Shown here one piece after another: positions 22,350 to 33,518 of a stretch of DNA of 48,124 bases (positions are counted from its first letter, which is position 1; each line of letters opens with the position of its first letter). The position numbers and the translations under genes are program-made. The stretch covers positions 1 through 48,124 of the forward strand of contig JALQBC010000088.1 of the NCBI GenBank assembly GCA_023375675.1. The letters run 5' to 3'. The notes under the pieces were generated by a model, which was not told the origin of the DNA, did not search any database, and saw nothing but the letters and a program-made list of their open reading frames with translations. This DNA comes from Cytospora piceicola (taxonomy: Eukaryota; Ascomycota; Sordariomycetes; Diaporthales; Cytosporaceae).

Positions 22350-22990
22350 CCCTTGGAAGAGCTATCTACCTGCGCCGTCACGCAGCCCAACTCCTCAAAC
22401 CCAAACCGAGGATAGACACCCCTCCCCATCGGGCTGGCCAGCAGCGTGACCACCACCCCGTCCCTGGCAGCACGGTCCATACCCCATCTGCACAACTCCC
22501 TCGCCGGGCCCCTCCGCACGAACAGGGGATGAGCGCCCAGCGCCCGGAGGTGCACCTGATCCCTCCCAAACCGGCCGTCGAGGAACTTGGCATGACCCTC
22601 CGTCGCAGGCCCGCGAGCGCTCCACCGCGTGGGCCCGGGCTGGCGTCCTTGCGGCTTCCGGCCCCGGCTTGGGCGAGGACTTTGCCGGCTGTGATGGGGC
22701 AACGTCTCGGTCAGACAGGAATGCGAAAGAGAGAGAGAGACGACCCCGCCAGCAGGACGTAGACCTCGACCACCACGACCACCCAGCTCGCGGAATCGGG
22801 CGAGACCCACGTCTCGGCGACGAGGCGGAGGAACCTCGTGTGGTCTCCTGGGTGCTCACGACGGCGAGGGAAGCGGTAGTTCCACTAATCGTGGTACTCC
22901 TGCACGGGAGATGATCGTGACGTCCGCCACGGCGTCGACGTCCTCGGGCCCGGCCTCGCGGATGCGGACTTCGCTTTGTGTGGCGGCCAT
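22350..22990 (-). pseudogene. Broken GNAT-family N-acetyltransferase gene
   Basis: The minus strand shows pieces of a GNAT acetyltransferase in different frames. From the ATG at 22988-22990 there is a canonical N-terminus (VRIREAGPEDVDAVADVTI), which stops at a TGA after about 44 codons. A second frame overlaps it and continues the fold (NYRFPRRREHPGDHTRFLRL, then VSPDSASWVVVVVEVYVLLAG). A third frame carries the acetyl-CoA binding core: FGRDQVHLRALGAHPLFVRRG, ELCRWGMDRAARDGVVVTLL, ASPMGRGVYPRFGFEELG. The first shift, near 22890, cannot be explained by an intron because the pieces nearly abut. The second could be an intron or another indel. In the core, the usual R/Q-x-x-G-x-G/A loop reads VRRGPAR. 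It is best read as a recently broken gene; assembly errors are the alternative. Confidence 0.7.
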
Positions 22991-23626
22991 CGCGGCGGTA
23001 TGAATCCCTTGTCCCGGGAGTCGCTATGGTTTTGAAAAGAGAGCCTGCTGAGACGCCTGGGCGCCCGTCTGGACTAGGTCGTGGGGGTCTCTGCCTTCGT
23101 AGCGACCCCAGGAGAGGGCCACATGTTCAGTTTGACTCCGTGAGAGGATCCAGCACGGAAAGCTATCGGAATGATGCACTGCTTGCTTGATTGCAGATGC
23201 AAGATGAAGCTGCTCCCCCATTTACTGAACAAGCGCGGATTGCCTATTCCGGATGCTTGAATACTTAGTGCCCCGTGGGCATACCTCACTGATTCATTCA
23301 CTCCATCAATCCTATGTAAGTATGAGCTTATTTGTGAGATCATACACATCGCGTTTGATGGTTATACCCTATCACTCATGTGCAAGCATGAGCTTGTTTG
23401 TGAGATCATACACACATCTTTGGCGGCTTCAGCAAACTAATACACCCTCCCCCTCCTTCACGCTACAATACAAAAGAGCCCGTCTGAGAACTCCTGACCC
23501 AGCACTCCCAAATCCCCTTGGACTTTCCAATCTTACCCATCATCATTCAAAAAGTATCCGATTGACACCCAATACTGAGAATCAAGCTTTACATAACCCC
23601 TCAGTCTTATCAATCAACAGCTCACC
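22991..23626. other. Upstream region of the 82-residue protein gene
   Basis: Contains a 34-bp direct repeat (23315-23348 and 23381-23414). The ~150 bases before the ATG at 23627 are AC-rich and poor in G, typical of a fungal 5' leader. No other gene recognised. Confidence 0.5.
23315..23414 (+). repeat. Pair of 34-bp direct repeats, 66-bp spacing
   Basis: Copies at 23315-23348 and 23381-23414 match at 31 of 34 positions. Both contain the identical core tttgtgagatcatacaca. The three differences are all transitions (T/C or A/G). Located 210-310 bases upstream of the small protein gene. Confidence 0.9.
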
Positions 23627-23875
23627 ATGCCAAGCAACAAGTCATCGTCATCGTCCTCGTCGTCGTCCTCCTCTGCCGGAGGCCAGCCAGCCACCACCCA
23701 GTCTTCCAGCAACCAGTCCAACTACCAGATGGCCAAGGAGGGCTGGGGTGACCGTGTCTCGTTTCAGACATCGATGGGTCTGAAGATGACTCCCGACGAC
23801 ATCGATGAGGGTAACGAGATTCTCGACGCCTACCGTGACGCCGATGCTGAGCAGAATGCAAACCAGCGGAAGTAG
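23627..23875 (+). CDS. Small Ser-rich protein, function unknown
   Basis: Intronless ORF of 82 residues from an ATG in good context (caccATGCC). It starts with a Lys-Ser stretch and a serine homopolymer (11 Ser, residues 6-16), then Gln/Asn/Ser-rich sequence, and ends in a compact acidic part: NYQMAKEGWGDRVSFQTSMG, LKMTPDDIDEGNEILDAYRD, ADAEQNANQRK. The C-terminal half resembles short uncharacterised fungal proteins with a GLKMTPxDIxEGNxIL pattern; this is from memory and not verified. There is no signal peptide or membrane segment. It may be a small stress or development-related intrinsically disordered protein, but no function is claimed. Confidence 0.65.
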   Translation: MPSNKSSSSSSSSSSSAGGQPATTQSSSNQSNYQMAKEGWGDRVSFQTSMGLKMTPDDIDEGNEILDAYRDADAEQNANQRK

Positions 23876-25233
23876 GAACGCAGATGGAGGAAGGGGAACT
23901 CGACGACGTGGTCACAATGTCGGCGGGACCTGTACTGGGAGAGGGATGGTGACTGTATCGTCATGACAGTACTCCGGTTTACCAACTTGTCTTTTTCGTA
24001 GCTGTCGCACGAGCAGGCTAAGGGAAAACCATTCCTGGCTGGAAACGTATCAATGAAATCGGGACCGAGTGCGAATGTCTCCAGAGTGAATGCCATTCTT
24101 GTTCCCAACGACCACAGAGGATACCACAGAGCAGTCGATGCCCAAACCTGAACGTCCCTTTCCCCATAGACTAGGCCATGATGGCTCATAAGCATGGCAT
24201 AAGGTGGTCGGATTCTCGTGTGCAGACACATCGTAGTACACACAGCCATGTGCAGTCGCGTATGCAAAATCGTCCGAGATGATTGTTATGATACCTTCTG
24301 CGATCTGAGGTACAAATTCGGTACACCCGGATGTCGACGGGGCCGTTAAAGGGTTGGAATATCCTCGAAGAGCAGCCTTCTATCTCCAGGAACGGGGTGC
24401 TCAGCAAGCTAGACAGCCTCGCCTGAGCCCTTGGATCTTTCGTTTTAGCTTCAGGTGTGTCCCTTGTAGCTCAGGATTGAGCTTCGTAAAGAGCCTAGGT
24501 ATGGTAGCATATCCTCAAAATCTTTCATAGAATGGGTCGGCCCCCAGCAAGTAGCCTTTGTGGGGGTGTGCTGTGGCCGCCAACTTTGCGGTGTTCATAT
24601 CCAACCTCAGATTTGCTTCCTTGTCGCGAGGCATCTCCTGGCCCCCGGTACAGCGTTCGCTTTCCAGAACCAGCGCATAGGCCTTGCGCCTTCTCTGCTT
24701 CGTAGGGTTCCTGCATAGTATTCTCTATCCAAGAACACGGCTCATTCTTTTATTTCCTGGGTCTTGATAGAAGAAGGAGGTTGTTAGCAGTGTTGTGAAC
24801 AGAAGCATGTGAAAGGTGGGACGGTCTTCGTACGAGAGCTCGACCGTAGGGCAGGGCCCGTGCGCAAGACGCTGGAAAGGAGACCCCAGCAGGAGCTCCA
24901 GGCCAGGTGCCGATTCCGGCTCCGGAAGGCTCGCGGGGTAGATCTTGCAGTGCTGGACGGACCCTGGATTTCGAATCGGAGGAGCCCACCATATGATGGC
25001 ATGCCCACCAAGCACCCAAGACCCTGGCGCATTATACACAGTACAGTAATCAGTAGGACCGCATGAGAGAGAATCTTGAAATCGGCCATAACAACCTTGG
25101 AAGCTCAACATATACTTATTCTTTTGAACTTCTTTTGTATCAGCTGTGCTCTTCTCACAATATTCCCCAGACTACCATTCACCCATCTTAAAACCCGGAA
25201 CTTCCTAACAACGACTGAAAAGTACAAGCCAAA
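23876..25233. other. Intergenic region, possible small secreted ORF within
   Basis: Mostly unrecognised spacer of moderate GC. A weak candidate coding segment lies on the minus strand near 24784-25089. The last ~130 bases, rich in pyrimidine and A, are the promoter and leader of riboflavin synthase. Confidence 0.4.
24784..25089 (-). CDS. Doubtful small secreted protein ORF
   Basis: A 101-codon ATG-started ORF on the minus strand, divergent from RIB5. Its first ~25 residues form a plausible signal peptide (MADFKILSHAVLLITVLCIM), followed by GLGCLVGMPSYGGLLRFEI. After about residue 43 the composition turns Ser/Arg-rich and looks out of frame. An overlapping frame there reads more naturally (HCKIYPASLPEPESAPGLEL, then CPTVELSYEDRPTFHM). 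The stretch may be a frameshifted small secreted protein gene or simply chance. No family recognised. Confidence 0.25.
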   Translation of the reverse strand: MADFKILSHAVLLITVLCIMRQGLGCLVGMPSYGGLLRFEIQGPSSTARSTPRAFRSRNRHLAWSSCWGLLSSVLRTGPALRSSSRTKTVPPFTCFCSQHC

Positions 25234-26116
25234 ATGTTCACAGGCATTGTTGAAGAGATAGGGGGTAAGCTTCACTTCATCTCATCACATCTCATCTCAC
25301 TGCACCGCACCGTATCTTACCTTAGCCTCCCTCTCTCCCTCTCACCCTCTCACCCTCTCACCCACCCACACTCATCGCCACCCACTCACAGTCACGTACA
25401 AACAACTAACCCAGCCCCCTCCCCCCCACACAGTCGTCGCGGCCCTCAACCCCCACGACGAGACGGGCGGCACCTCCCTGACCATCGCCCTGCCGCCGTC
25501 GTCCGACCTCCTCAGCGACTGCCACGAGGGCGACTCGATCGCCGTCAACGGCGTCTGCCTGACGGTCGTCACCTTCAGCGGCGCGCAGCCCGCCCCCTCC
25601 TTCACCGTCGGCGTGGCGCCCGAGACCCTGCGCGTCACCGACCTGGGCGACCTCGCCCGGGGCTCGCGCTGCAACCTGGAGCGGGCGGTGCGCGCCGACA
25701 CGCGCATGGGCGGCCACTTCGTCCAGGGCCACGTCGACACCACGGCCACCATCGCCCGGGTGGAGCCCGACGGGAACGCCGTCACCATCCGCTTCCAGCC
25801 CAAGCGGAGGGAGGTGCTGCGGTACGTCGTCTACAAGGGCTACGTCGCGCTCGACGGGACGAGCCTGACGGTCACCAAGGTGGACGACGCCGAGGGGTGG
25901 TGGGAGGTCATGCTCATCGCGTACACGCAGGAGAAGGTCGTCGTCGCCGCGAAGAAGGTGGGCGATACCGTCAACGTCGAGGTGGACATGATGGCCAAGT
26001 ACGCCGAGAAGTCGATGATGTGGATGGGCGAGGGGGGGACTTTCCCCTTCCTCAAGGAGGTCGAAAAGACGGTAGAGAAGATCGTTGCTCAGGGGCTGGG
26101 CGCCCGTCCAACTTAG
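25234..26116 (+). CDS. RIB5: Riboflavin synthase
   Basis: Catalyses dismutation of two 6,7-dimethyl-8-ribityllumazine molecules to riboflavin, the last step of vitamin B2 synthesis. Exons 25234-25264 and 25434-26116 give 237 residues. The first exon encodes the hallmark start MFTGIVEEIG; the 169-nt intron ends with a consensus CTAAC branch point and a C-rich tract. Two lumazine-binding repeats are visible. The first, about residues 1-100, has DSIAVNGVCLTVV. The second has GHFVQGHVDTTA at its start and YKGYVALDGTSLTV. The active-site region MGGHFVQGHVD is intact. Length matches yeast Rib5 (238). It is convergent with MUS81, the stops being about 160 bases apart. Confidence 0.97.
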
Positions 26117-26272
26117 ACAGTCTGATACGTTCTGGGGGGAGTGGTGGACATGAGCACACCACGCTTGTAACAAGGATATTTATTTTTTGTGTCTATGCAG
26201 GCCTTCTCGACGGCTGCGCGGCAGGATACCCACAGCCATGAATACCAGATACTGAACAAAGACCGACCACCC

Positions 26273-28105
26273 TCATACATCGCCCCAGACCTCCGCGATC
26301 TTGGCGCTCAGAGCTTTGCCGATTTGCCTGCTCTTCACCGCGTGGCTGCCGAGTCGACCTGAGACAAGCTCCTGCCTTCTCTTTCCAGATGCCTCACCGG
26401 AACCACACTGTTCGAAGGCCTTGACAAAGTCATAAGGCGTCTTCCAAATCTTCTGTATCTGTATCGCCTTCTCGCCAGTAACGCCTCTCGTGCACATGAG
26501 CATTTTGAGAAAGACGTCTCGCAGGGTGAGTAGATCCGACTTCGACACCAGGGACGCAAATGCTGGGTAAGTGATATAATAATCCGCGCCAGGCTGCGTT
26601 TCCCTGAGGTGTTTCAGCAAAGGCCTATAGTTTTGTGCTGTTATGACCCTCGTGGGGATGACTCGGAGGGGTTGAGACTCATAGCGCTTCTTCAGCATTT
26701 CCGTCATCCTCGCGAGGTATCGAATGGTGTCATCCATCTTCTGCGTCTTCTTCACGGTAAAGCCATCAACCACTTGGGTAGACGCAATGGCGGATTGGAC
26801 GGCCTCCTCATACTTGGAATAGTGTGACTGATCAAGTGAGATTTCTTCAATCACGTAGGTCACATTTTGGATACCTGATCGCTTGAGTCGAAACTTCTGT
26901 TCGCGAAATCGACCGTCCTTGATGCTCTCAATCAGGTCGTCCAAACGCTTTCGTTCGATGATGTAATCGAGAACAACCTCGTCGCCCTCGGCACCTCCTC
27001 GTCGCAGTAAGTCTGGGTCGTGAAGTTTGGCCACCCACTGGGCGTCACCAAGCTCCATGCTTCGCATTATAGGCCGGACACCTTTCTTTGTCAGCTCCTC
27101 TCGCATGTAGTCTCGATCCGTCTTGGCTCGGACTTCCCGTACATCCAAAACAAGATGCACAGAGAAGGAACCTGGGCTGAGCCTGATGGTTGTGAAGGTT
27201 GGCAGTGCAGACTCGTCAGGTAAGACGGGACCGTTAATGACGACGTCTCCATAATCTGGCTTCTCTTGTTCAACCAACAGATCGCCTTGAGTTACTCCAT
27301 CGTCAATCAAGTTGCTGGTGAAGGCATTGCTGGTGGATGCTCTTGCAGGATCTGGGGTTCGTGATGCAGTTGTGTTACCTCCAAAGTCGTTTCTTTGAGC
27401 CTGGCTGGTGCCAGCGCCACGGGTCTCCTGTATCCTTTTCGCCACCTCCCAACCTTCATCCGTCAAGGCATACCTTTTCGTCGGCCTGCCAGTCTCATAA
27501 ACAAGATCCTTCGTGATCAAAGTCTTCATGGAGCTCCAGGCGGTGTAGAATTTTCCTGGCTCGCTGGGTGCCTTGAATGAAGAGTCACAGTATGGCTGTG
27601 CTGCCTCGATCAAGTCAGGTTTGTCCATGCGCACCCCTGAATCCGCGGGCAGGCTTGATAAAGCCACTACCAGGGCATATGCGCCAGAACGCAGAGCCGG
27701 CACGTAGGGCTTGGTTTTCCTAGGCTTCTTGGGCGCAGGAGCAGCAGCTTCCTCGTCATCATTGTCGTGGTCATCTTCACCGTTCACCCTTCCTCCTGCC
27801 TCTTTGGCACCACCTTTTCGTTTCCGTGCCCGCAACGGGTGCACTGGCATAGGCAATCCGTTTTCTTCACAGTACTCCTCAAGCTGGGCTGTAAGTCGGT
27901 CGCAGAGCTTCGGCCCGAAACCTTTCAGTTGCTGAAGCTCCGAAGGGTGACTGAAAACCATCGGACAGCGTCTCAGGGCATCGTAGGCATGCTTGTATGT
28001 GGTAACCCCTTTCGAGTTCCTTTCTCTCGCCGTATCATACCATTCCTTCACCCAGGAAAGGAGTAGTGGGTTGGCAGACTCCGCGTCGCTCGGTGGTGGC
28101 GGCAT
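26273..28105 (-). CDS. MUS81: Crossover junction endonuclease MUS81
   Basis: Catalytic subunit of the MUS81-EME1/Mms4 structure-specific nuclease, which cuts branched DNA at stalled forks and recombination intermediates. Single exon, 610 residues, from MPPPPSDAESANPLL; an open frame extends 35 codons upstream but is not conserved-looking. The N-terminal helix-hairpin-helix region is visible (LQQLKGFGPKLCDRLTAQLE), with a basic linker after it (RARKRKGG). A winged-helix-like segment follows (SGAYALVVALSSLP..). The XPF-type nuclease core has LVLDVREV and the catalytic ERKRLDD motif at residues 384-390, followed by DGRFREQKFRLKRSGIQNV. The C-terminus carries the second HhH region. It has no introns, unlike most neighbours. 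Confidence 0.96.
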   Translation of the reverse strand: MPPPPSDAESANPLLLSWVKEWYDTARERNSKGVTTYKHAYDALRRCPMVFSHPSELQQLKGFGPKLCDRLTAQLEEYCEENGLPMPVHPLRARKRKGGAKEAGGRVNGEDDHDNDDEEAAAPAPKKPRKTKPYVPALRSGAYALVVALSSLPADSGVRMDKPDLIEAAQPYCDSSFKAPSEPGKFYTAWSSMKTLITKDLVYETGRPTKRYALTDEGWEVAKRIQETRGAGTSQAQRNDFGGNTTASRTPDPARASTSNAFTSNLIDDGVTQGDLLVEQEKPDYGDVVINGPVLPDESALPTFTTIRLSPGSFSVHLVLDVREVRAKTDRDYMREELTKKGVRPIMRSMELGDAQWVAKLHDPDLLRRGGAEGDEVVLDYIIERKRLDDLIESIKDGRFREQKFRLKRSGIQNVTYVIEEISLDQSHYSKYEEAVQSAIASTQVVDGFTVKKTQKMDDTIRYLARMTEMLKKRYESQPLRVIPTRVITAQNYRPLLKHLRETQPGADYYITYPAFASLVSKSDLLTLRDVFLKMLMCTRGVTGEKAIQIQKIWKTPYDFVKAFEQCGSGEASGKRRQELVSGRLGSHAVKSRQIGKALSAKIAEVWGDV

Positions 28106-28574
28106 GGTGATGCATGAAGCAAAATAGCACCGAATGGTCTCGAGCAGGAACAACAAGCCAAGCCAAGGGGCCAATTTTTTTTGAGCGATAAGCGAGCGAA
28201 GCCTCCACAAATCAGCGAAAGCAGGTCAGGGAGACAGACATAAGAGGATCAAGAAATGGTGATGACGGATGCTGGGAGAGAGACGCGTCTGATCGCGTAT
28301 GCAATAGGTATTTGGAAACCAGGGAACTAGGTAGCACGGTGAGTCCCGAAATTGACCCATGTCAGGTTACTGTACTATCATCCTTTGCAGCCTTATTGCG
28401 GCTTATGTTGTTAGAGCCGCATTAACCCCGGAACATACAAAGGTCAACCTCATGAAATCAATGACGATGTCCGGTCTCTTTTTACAATGATCTATACTTG
28501 GGCGATTGCACACGTTTATGTGATATGATCGTCCCTTCTTCAAGCACTGGATGGCGGTCAATACATTCCTCTTC

Positions 28575-28610
28575 CACTTGCACTTGCACTTGCACTTGCA
28601 CTTGCACTTG
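28575..28610 (+). repeat. (CACTTG)6 perfect hexamer repeat
   Basis: Six perfect tandem CACTTG units. Each is a CANNTG E-box, so the array could be a cluster of bHLH binding sites in the promoter shared by MUS81 and PCM1, or simply a microsatellite. Confidence 0.95.
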
Positions 28611-28996
28611 CATCTCCGTGTGTCAGAAATTCTAGGAAGAAAAGATCGGCAAGGTATGTGATCGTTACAGAACTTAGGTACGTACCTAGGTATTGTACTG
28701 TACGATGCACAGTAATATTCAATACGAACACAGATTGAAACGGCGGGGTAGCTCTTCGTATGGTTTCTTGATGGGACGAAGAGGGGTGGATGGGGAGTTG
28801 GGGGCTGTGGAGGCCCCTAGGGGAGTGACTGTCAGCACCGTTGGGGTGTCAGGCAGGGGTCAGGGCATTGAAGAAGGGGAACTAAACCCGCAAAAGCCCC
28901 TGACCCTGACCCCTGAAAATAGGCGGCCGTGCTAGAGCTTCAGCTCTGGCTCCTCATCCTTACTTCGCATCCTTGACGCCTTACCTCGCTCCGATT

Positions 28997-29003
28997 TATA
29001 TAA
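28997..29003 (+). promoter_or_regulatory. TATA box of PCM1
   Basis: TATATAA within gatttatataaacg, about 135 bases upstream of the PCM1 ATG, followed by a pyrimidine-rich leader (cttcttcttctttgcc). Confidence 0.5.
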
Positions 29004-29136
29004 ACGCCCTCCCGCCCCGCCTACTCAGAGTGTCTTGTTCGTAATAATTGCTTCTTCTTCTTTGCCACTCCCATCTATCCTCCATCCGTCTTGAAAGTTC
29101 TTGGTGTTTTGTATCAGACCCGTCCAACAAATCATC

Positions 29137-30886
29137 ATGGCTTCTAACGACGACAAGATCCTGGCAGCCTCAGCCAAGCACCCCATCGTCCCTCTTCCGG
29201 CTGGCACCCTCTACAAGTATGGCACTGCAGGCTTCCGCATGGCCTCGGATCTGCTGGAGGGAGTGACCTTCAGGGTTGGTCTGCTGGCAGCTCTACGAAG
29301 CCGCAAGCTGGGCAGCCAGACCATCGGTGTCATGGTCACGGCGAGTCACAACCCGGCCAAGGACAACGGAGTCAAGATCGTCGACCCCATGGGCGAGATG
29401 CTGGAGCAGGAGTGGGAGACATACGCCACTCAGCTTGTCAACTGCCCAACTGACAAGGACCTTCTCGAGGCCTACAACGCCCTGGCCACCCAGCTCAAGG
29501 TCGATCTCAAGGCCCCTGCCAAGGTCGTCTATGGCCGCGATACTCGACCCTCGGGCCACACCCTCGTCACCGCTCTCGCCGATGCCTTCGAGGCTACTGG
29601 CACCGAGTACGTCGACTACAAGATCCTGACCACCCCCCAGCTCCACTACCTCACAAGGGCCACCAACACAGAAGACACGCCGCAGTCGTATGGAGAGGTC
29701 AGCGAGGTCGGGTACTACAAGAAGTTCTCCGATGCCTTCGTCCGGGCACTCAATGGCCGCAAGATTAACGGTTCTCTGACTGTGGACTGCGCCAATGGAG
29801 TGGGTGGTCCCAAGTTGTCCGAGTTCTTGAAGTACATCCCCAAGGACAAGGTCCCTTCCTTTGATGTCAAGGTCGTCAATGATGACGTCCTCCGACCCGA
29901 GGTGCTGAACCTGGATGTAAGTGATTACCTTGCCTACGCCCCCATCCCCTTACCCACTCGGCAGTGTACAGAGTTGACTCTCTACCTTGCAGTCCGGTGC
30001 CGACTACGTCAAGACCAAGCAGCGAGCTCCCCCACACCCCAAGCCCGAGGCCGGCGCCCGATGCTGCTCCCTCGATGGCGACGCCGACCGCCTGATGTAC
30101 TACTGGACCGACGCCGAGACAGGCTTCTGCATGCTCGACGGCGACCGTATCGCCACGCTCGCCGCCTCCTTCATCGCCGACCTGGTGCGGTCCGCGGGAC
30201 TCGAGGATGATCTGCGCATCGGCGTGGTGCAGACGGCCTACGCCAACGGGGCCAGCACCAAGTACATCACAGGACACCTTCGCCTGCCGGTCGTCTGCAC
30301 GCCCACGGGCGTGAAGCACCTGCACCACGCGGCCTGCAACTTCGACGTGGGCGTGTACTTCGAGGCCAACGGCCACGGCACGGTCCTCTTCTCCAACGAC
30401 GCCATGCGCACCTTCAGGGAGAAGCAGCCCCAGTCCCCGGCCCAGAAGGAGGCGATAGAGACCCTGGCCGCCGTGGGCGAGCTCATCAACCAGACGGTCG
30501 GCGACGCCATCTCCGACATGCTCATGGTGGAAGTGATCCTGGCGCACAAGAACTGGACGCTGAAGGACTGGGCCATGACGTACGCGGACCTGCCCAACCG
30601 GCTGGTCCGCGTCGAGGTCGGCGACAAGGACCTGTTCCAGACCACGGACGCGGAGCGCAGGCTCTCGCACCCGGCCGGCGTGCAGGACGAGATCGACGCG
30701 CTGGTCAACAAGTACACCAACGCGCGCAGCTTCGCGCGGGCGTCGGGCACCGAGAACGCGTGCCGCGTCTACGCCGAGGCGGCGACCCGGGTGGAGGCGG
30801 ACGAGCTGGCCAAGAAGGTGGCCGCGGTGGTGGAGAAGTACGGCCGGGTGGGCGGGGGCGCGGGGGGCGCGCCGACGGCGCAGTAG
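29137..30886 (+). CDS. PCM1: Phosphoacetylglucosamine mutase
   Basis: Interconverts GlcNAc-6-phosphate and GlcNAc-1-phosphate on the way to UDP-GlcNAc, the precursor for chitin, N-glycans and GPI anchors. Exons 29137-29916 and 29993-30886 give 557 residues, the usual length. The active-site phosphoserine loop TASHNPAKDNG has Ser70. The metal-binding loop DGDADR begins at Asp288. The sugar-binding FEANGHGT and the phosphate-binding RASGTENACRVYAEA (Arg509, Ser511 to Glu514) are all intact. The start is MASNDDKILAASAKHP; an in-frame upstream GTG/ATG-like extension is ignored. The frame stays open for 93 codons after the TAG stop (see findings). Functionally it supplies the pathway whose product the YEA4-type transporter in this window moves. 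Confidence 0.96.
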
Positions 30887-31095
30887 AGCAGCGGGACCAC
30901 GCCCCTCCTCGAGCCGCTGCGGCTCGTCGCCGAGGTGCCGCCCTCCCTCGTCAGCGACTCGAACTCTGCCCTGGGACTGCCGCTCGCCGACGAATCCCAC
31001 CCGCCGCATCTCGCGCCCGAGAGCCCCTCGACGCCGCTGAGTGGTGGTGAGTGGGAGGAGGGCGCCGGTGCGCTGAGTATCGCTGGTGGTGAGGT

Positions 31096-31127
<32 letters not shown>

Positions 31128-32066
31128 GTAGTGAGCCTGAGATGTTCAAAATGGAGATGGACAGCTGAGCGAGACGGGTTGGTTGCATTAGTGGGCCGAC
31201 ACGTAACGGTCTTTTTGTCCCTCTTGGTGGGGATGGAGATGGAAGAGGCATTGTGGACGTCCAAACATGAATTATTCCCCCAAAAGTTCGGTGGCTTTCT
31301 TGAATCGACAGAACGGAAGCAAGTTGGAAGAGGAACATTGTCATAATGAGAGGAAACAAAAAAGCCCATCAGGCCGTTCGTTACATAAGACAACGGCGAC
31401 CACAAGACTGGGCGTCCGATATGGACCAAGAAATAGATCATCACGCATGGTAGTTAAGGTGAAGTGAATTACACACAACGATAAGTTAACTTGAGGAAGG
31501 TTCCACTTATCAAAGAAACCTATTCGGGGTTGTGCAGGTTGAGGTTGTTTTTGAGTCTTTCCCATTTTTTATTCGGCTTCCTGATTGCGTTTTGTGGTAT
31601 ATCATCTGAAAATCACACAAGCCGCCGAGCCCCGTGCAGCCAGATGTCCAGCCTATCTTAAAATTTCATGCTTGATCTGTGCATCGAAAGATGTGCTGGG
31701 AACAAAGGGAAAGGGAGCTCATGTCAAAACTCCCCCGATATCTCGACCCCCGCCTCACGTCGCGTGGGTGGGTAGATCCACTTTCTATCTCCCCTCCCCC
31801 CTCCCCCAGCGGCTCCCTAGGAGCCTCCGTCGTCGTCATTTTCATCGTGTCTTGATCTTCCGCTTCCTGTGCCCTATTACCCCTGAGCCCATAGCCATGG
31901 AACCCAGCCAGACCAGTAGAGTAGCGTACGGGTCTTCTAGAGACGGTAACAAGCCTGGCGCGTCAACTGGGTCCGCGGCATGTAGTCCCTTTCCGAAGAC
32001 CGCCTTAAAAAAAAACAAAGCTCATATCGCAGCCAACATGTCAGCGCCGCGCGAGATGCGATCACT
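30887..32066. other. Convergent intergenic region PCM1/PRMT1
   Basis: The first ~280 bases are GC-rich, stay open in the PCM1 frame, and include a (GAGGAC)5 repeat. The remainder is AT-richer spacer with no gene recognised. An 8-base A run lies near 32008. Confidence 0.55.
31097..31126 (+). repeat. (GAGGAC)5 hexamer repeat
   Basis: Five perfect GAGGAC units, encoding Glu-Asp repeats in the frame of the upstream PCM1 gene if that frame is read through its stop codon. Confidence 0.95.

Positions 32067-33518
<1,452 letters not shown>

Larger units (their letters stand above)
28106..29136. other. Divergent MUS81/PCM1 intergenic region
   Basis: One kilobase between two divergently transcribed genes. 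It contains a (CACTTG)6 hexamer array at 28575-28610, an imperfect inverted repeat at 28855-28916, a TACCTAGGTA palindrome near 28683, and a TATA element at 28997. No gene recognised. Confidence 0.6.

Noticed and set aside
29876..31444. 522-codon minus-strand ORF antisense to PCM1
   Set aside because: A shadow of the GC-rich second PCM1 exon, with low-complexity translation and no domain.
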